Shown here piece by piece: positions 60,812-64,000 of a stretch of 64,000 nucleotides of DNA. Location: positions 9,059,001 through 9,123,000 of the forward strand of contig NC_092673.1 in NCBI RefSeq assembly GCF_964355755.1, written 5' to 3'. The stretch's first letter is position 1, and each line of letters opens with the position of its first letter. The notes under the pieces were generated by a model. The model was not told the origin of the DNA and made no database searches. It was given only the letters and a program-made list of their open reading frames with translations. The position numbers and the translations under genes were made by a program. The stretch comes from Antedon mediterranea (Eukaryota; Echinodermata; Crinoidea; Comatulida; Antedonidae).

Positions 60812-61080
60812 AATTATTATTATTATTATTATTTATTGCCAAAAACCAGTTACAAACAAACAAAACACAGAAACTAAGGGAGTAGGCAGGAACCTAAAAG
60901 TGAACCTAATCACTATAACAAGAGTTCAGGTTCCGTACTCCCAAAGTAACAACAATGATATAAAATAAACTATATAAAAATATTTAAAAAACAAATAGAC
61001 GAATCAACAGAGTCAATATAAAATAAACGGATAAAATACATAATAGTCGATTCAACAAAGTCAATATAAAACATGTGATT
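60812..61080 (-). mobile_element. Retroelement 3' end with (AAT)n tail, minus strand
   Basis: Read on the minus strand the sequence ends ctggtttttggcaataaa then (taa)n at about 60810-60830, as retroelement 3' ends do. It contains an imperfect stem-loop (gggagtaggcaggaacct at 60878-60895, aggttccgtactccc at 60928-60942). A ~47-bp direct repeat (caacaaagtcaatataaaa) lies at about 61000-61072. A related piece lies at 54360-54500. No coding part is recognised. Confidence 0.45.
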
Positions 61081-61178
61081 TAAGTGAATTTAAAAATATT
61101 TGATAATAAAAAAAGACTTTGATTCTCATGCTCTGATTGAGATCACCAAGTAACCTGAATGATTAAATAAAGAGTTGA

Positions 61179-61463
61179 GGACCATTTGATGCTAGTCTTG
61201 AAGAAGATAAATTAAAAACTACTTTCGAGACACTCCAAAAATGTTTTTCTGCTGTACATAACACTGTCAGAAGATGGAAATACAATCAAAAGTTAAAAAA
61301 GGCAAGAGCCTTGCTGGAAGTTGGCATGGAGGATTTACGTTATTATATAATTTTCCATGATTACATAAACAACAGTCTTTTGAAAAATGCTACTATTTAT
61401 TGGGAAACCATAAAAAAGAGTGTGAATGCTCTTGTAGTAATTACATGTTACTTGACAGTTTGA
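61179..61463 (+). other. Open frame without ATG at its start, possible exon or chance
   Basis: 94 codons stay open from an in-frame TGA (61176-61178) to a TGA at 61461-61463. The translation is helix-like, with ETLQKCFSAVHNTVRRWKY and KKARALLEVGMEDLRYY. A possible acceptor (gatgctag) lies at 61187-61194. I do not recognise the family. In DNA this AT-rich an open frame of this length can arise by chance. Confidence 0.15.
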
Positions 61464-64000
61464 GCACAAACTATAAGACAAAGCCGAATGATTTGAAGTC
61501 TCTGCTCAGTTGAATATACATGTCAAACATTACCACCAGACAATCTAAAACGGAACTTTAATAAAAATATGGTTGTCATAGAAACATTAGGTAAGGGTGT
61601 ACTTCTAAAACCGAGCTCATAAATCAAGTGAGATTGAGTATGTCTGTATATATTGCCTTAAAGACAATAAAACAGGGTGTTCTTGTCAGTGTTGAACAAT
61701 AATGCATTACTATATTATGCAAAACGTACTAGTCTGTGCAGATTCTGTGCAGTTTAATTTAATTTAATTACCCATATCAAAAACAGTTTCCAAACAAAGA
61801 GAAGATAATTAATAAAATATTTGATACACAATTTATTGTTTGGGAAAATTTTCTTTTATAAAATAAATGGAAACATTGTTTTTAATTAGTAGCGTTGTTT
61901 CAAGTGAAATAAGAATATTTTTAAATGATGTGTAATATATTATTTAAAATATTGCAGTACATTTTCGATTTTGTATCACATGCCATGTGCACTATTTTCT
62001 CCCAATTCAACAATTGAAAATTTTTTTTAAAAACAATTTTAATTGTTTAAATATTCCTTGACGGGAAAACCAGTACTATATATAAAAAAATATTCAAAAA
62101 TCAATACCACAATACTACGCTATATAATTTAATTATTTTATTTATTCAACAACTGACTATACCAATTATCATTTAATCCTTTTGACCATTTTGTCACTGT
62201 AGGTATATTATCAGACAGTAGGTTTTTTGTATATTTAATTATTATGCCTCTACTAATTTATTTATTTATTTATCAGAATACACCAAAAGCAGTGTAATGA
62301 AAGTAGGCCTTAAATAATAAAATATTTGTTTACACACTACATTAGTAGTATAGTGGTAAACAGGTACAGAATTTGTTTATCTACACTAAAAGCAAGAATC
62401 TTGTTTATACTGTATTATCATTAAACATGTTTCACAAATGGAACTTTGTTTCTTTCCGACAATCGCGAAAAAGCCTACTTAACTTCTTTTAAATGCGAGA
62501 TTTTACAAACTTGTGACCTTCGTTCGCTATCTTGTTCATGAGGTTATGATTGGATGTCGGGAAGGGGGCTAAATTTGACAACGATTTGACCAAGTCACCT
62601 CTCTTACTTGTAAATAAGCGTGATGGAATGTATAATCTTAGATATTAAAGCCTGATTTGTAATCGCGTTGATGGATTGGAATTAATAGCGTTTGTTGTTG
62701 GGGTAACAATTTGTACAGTTTACTCGGTGGGTAATTCAACAACTTATTGTGAGTTTGCTGTAAGATTCTGTATCATTCATTTATTTATTCTAAAGTACAA
62801 TACTAGATAATAATACATATAATTCAATTTAAGTAGGAGTAAGAGTAAAATAATTAGTTCTCTCTGTATATGTGAAAAAGGCAAATCTTACCAGGGTTTT
62901 CAGGTTATATGCATTATCAGCATATAACCTTATTGATTTTGTCAGAATCTTTATTTATTCTTTCCTTAGTTAGCATTACTTTGACCGTCAATTATCTTGA
63001 GATCAATTTCATCTAGCTACATCAATTTTTCAGAGTATATTCCTTATGGCCAGGACAATGTGATTAGTTTTCCACAGTGCACAATTAAAAATTTAATTTA
63101 TTTAATTTAATGAAATCACGTTTGTAATCATATCTTCACAAGTATGCATCATAATTAAACCAAATTTAGTACTCAGAAATTTCAGGTCATCATAGTTCAT
63201 CATATGAAAATTACAATTACGTGTGTAGCGCATGTGACGCATGCGTACGTGTGCTTAAAACTTTCAAAATTCATTTATTATGAAAATAAAAAAACAAGTT
63301 GATTACATCATCATTAATTGAATATCAAATTTGAAAAATGTAATTTTGACAATCTAAGATTTTCTTGGACCGAAATAACAAACTTAACATTAACCTTCTT
63401 CTTTAAAATGTTCATATACGTATATTAAAGATTTCATAGTAAAAAAAAATGTAGTTACTGCATAGTCAATAAACGGAAGGTGTGTATATGCCTCGGTGGT
63501 CTGTAATTACGGAGGTACGGAGATCAAAACAAACAAAAACAAAACAAGATTTTTTTTTTATATTCGTATTTTTGTTCAATTTTATTTCTAAGTGTAGTGT
63601 ATAAATTATACGCCTGATTTATAATGAAATCTAGAGAAACTTTTATGTCTTTTATTATTATGTAACAAGGGTGGTTTATGACATACTATATACGCGGAGA
63701 GATCTTTGATTGGGTTGTTTTTATGCAAGTGCCTCGATGTGCTACCGGCTATTGTATTTGCGCTACAAAGATCCTATCTTTCATATATTATAAATAATTA
63801 AAGATCATGACAAAATCAATATACCTTTTAAAAAATCAATTCTTTATTTAAATCAATGCATAAGCTATAATTCGTCATATTGACAAATTAAATCTAAGTT
63901 TCTTTTTGTTATTCATTAGTAAAATAAAATGTTTTACTTGTTGGTCAATTAAAAATAAAAAGGTTGTCAAATTTCTTTGTAGTATGGACATACTAAAACA
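61464..64000. other. AT-rich end of window, no gene seen
   Basis: No exon is recognised. A hairpin lies at 62902-62930. 63150-63270 contains gcgcatgtgacgcatgcg and other strings shared with repeat interiors near 30590 and 55393, so part of this stretch is probably repeat. Confidence 0.4.
62902..62930. repeat. Perfect 11-bp stem hairpin
   Basis: AGGTTATATGC (62902-62912), loop attatca, then the exact complement (62920-62930). It may be the terminal hairpin of a repeat extending to about 63500. Confidence 0.8.

Overview
This is AT-rich animal DNA. It has spliced exons with GT/AG boundaries, tRNA-derived SINEs, CR1/L2-like LINE remnants and many terminal-inverted-repeat (TIR) transposons. Scattered TAGGCCTA-type strings, the CTCCGCCAAGGAGG palindrome family and SINEs with conserved central domains suggest a marine invertebrate deuterostome, most likely an echinoderm. 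The species assignment is inference only. There are no bacterial-type genes or operons.

Gene content: only one gene can be defended. It is a small R4/B-type RGS (regulator of G-protein signalling) gene on the minus strand. Exons 4, 3 and 2 lie at 10188-10370, 10713-10876 and 11408-11565. A candidate first exon with the right phase lies at 20848-20903. Spliced, they give 186 residues with a complete RGS domain. Its introns carry two SINEs and two DNA-transposon pieces.

Layout: 1-1685 is a 24-bp minisatellite with higher-order structure that runs off the window edge. 4585-5527 is a LINE 3' end. 5629-7395 holds MITE and foldback pieces. 10188-20903 is the RGS locus. 22523-25568 is a ~3-kb foldback element. 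28344-30895 is a palindrome-headed repeat region. 32195-35679 has a LINE remnant, a TTAA-ended MITE and a TIR element with a pogo-like MITE inside it. 38974-43950 has a Harbinger-like hairpin MITE, a second TTAA MITE copy and a hAT-like element that was itself hit by another transposon. 46816-48975 has a duplicated ~235-bp segment whose second copy abuts a 17-bp GC-rich minisatellite, with a pogo-like element between the copies. 49622-51293 is a LINE whose catalytic YADD motif is split by a SINE. 55598-57421 is a complete hAT-like element with an exact 8-bp target duplication. 58317-58345 is a Helitron-like hairpin end. 58423-59340 is a minus-strand LINE remnant. The rest is AT-rich sequence in which I see no gene.

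Most notable for follow-up: a paralogous empty site that dates one transposon insertion inside another; an internal triplication in one hAT copy; a possible excess of perfect TGACGTCA octamers, several inside repeats; and the higher-order minisatellite at the window start. I found no convincing new multi-gene system. The novelty here lies in repeat architecture.
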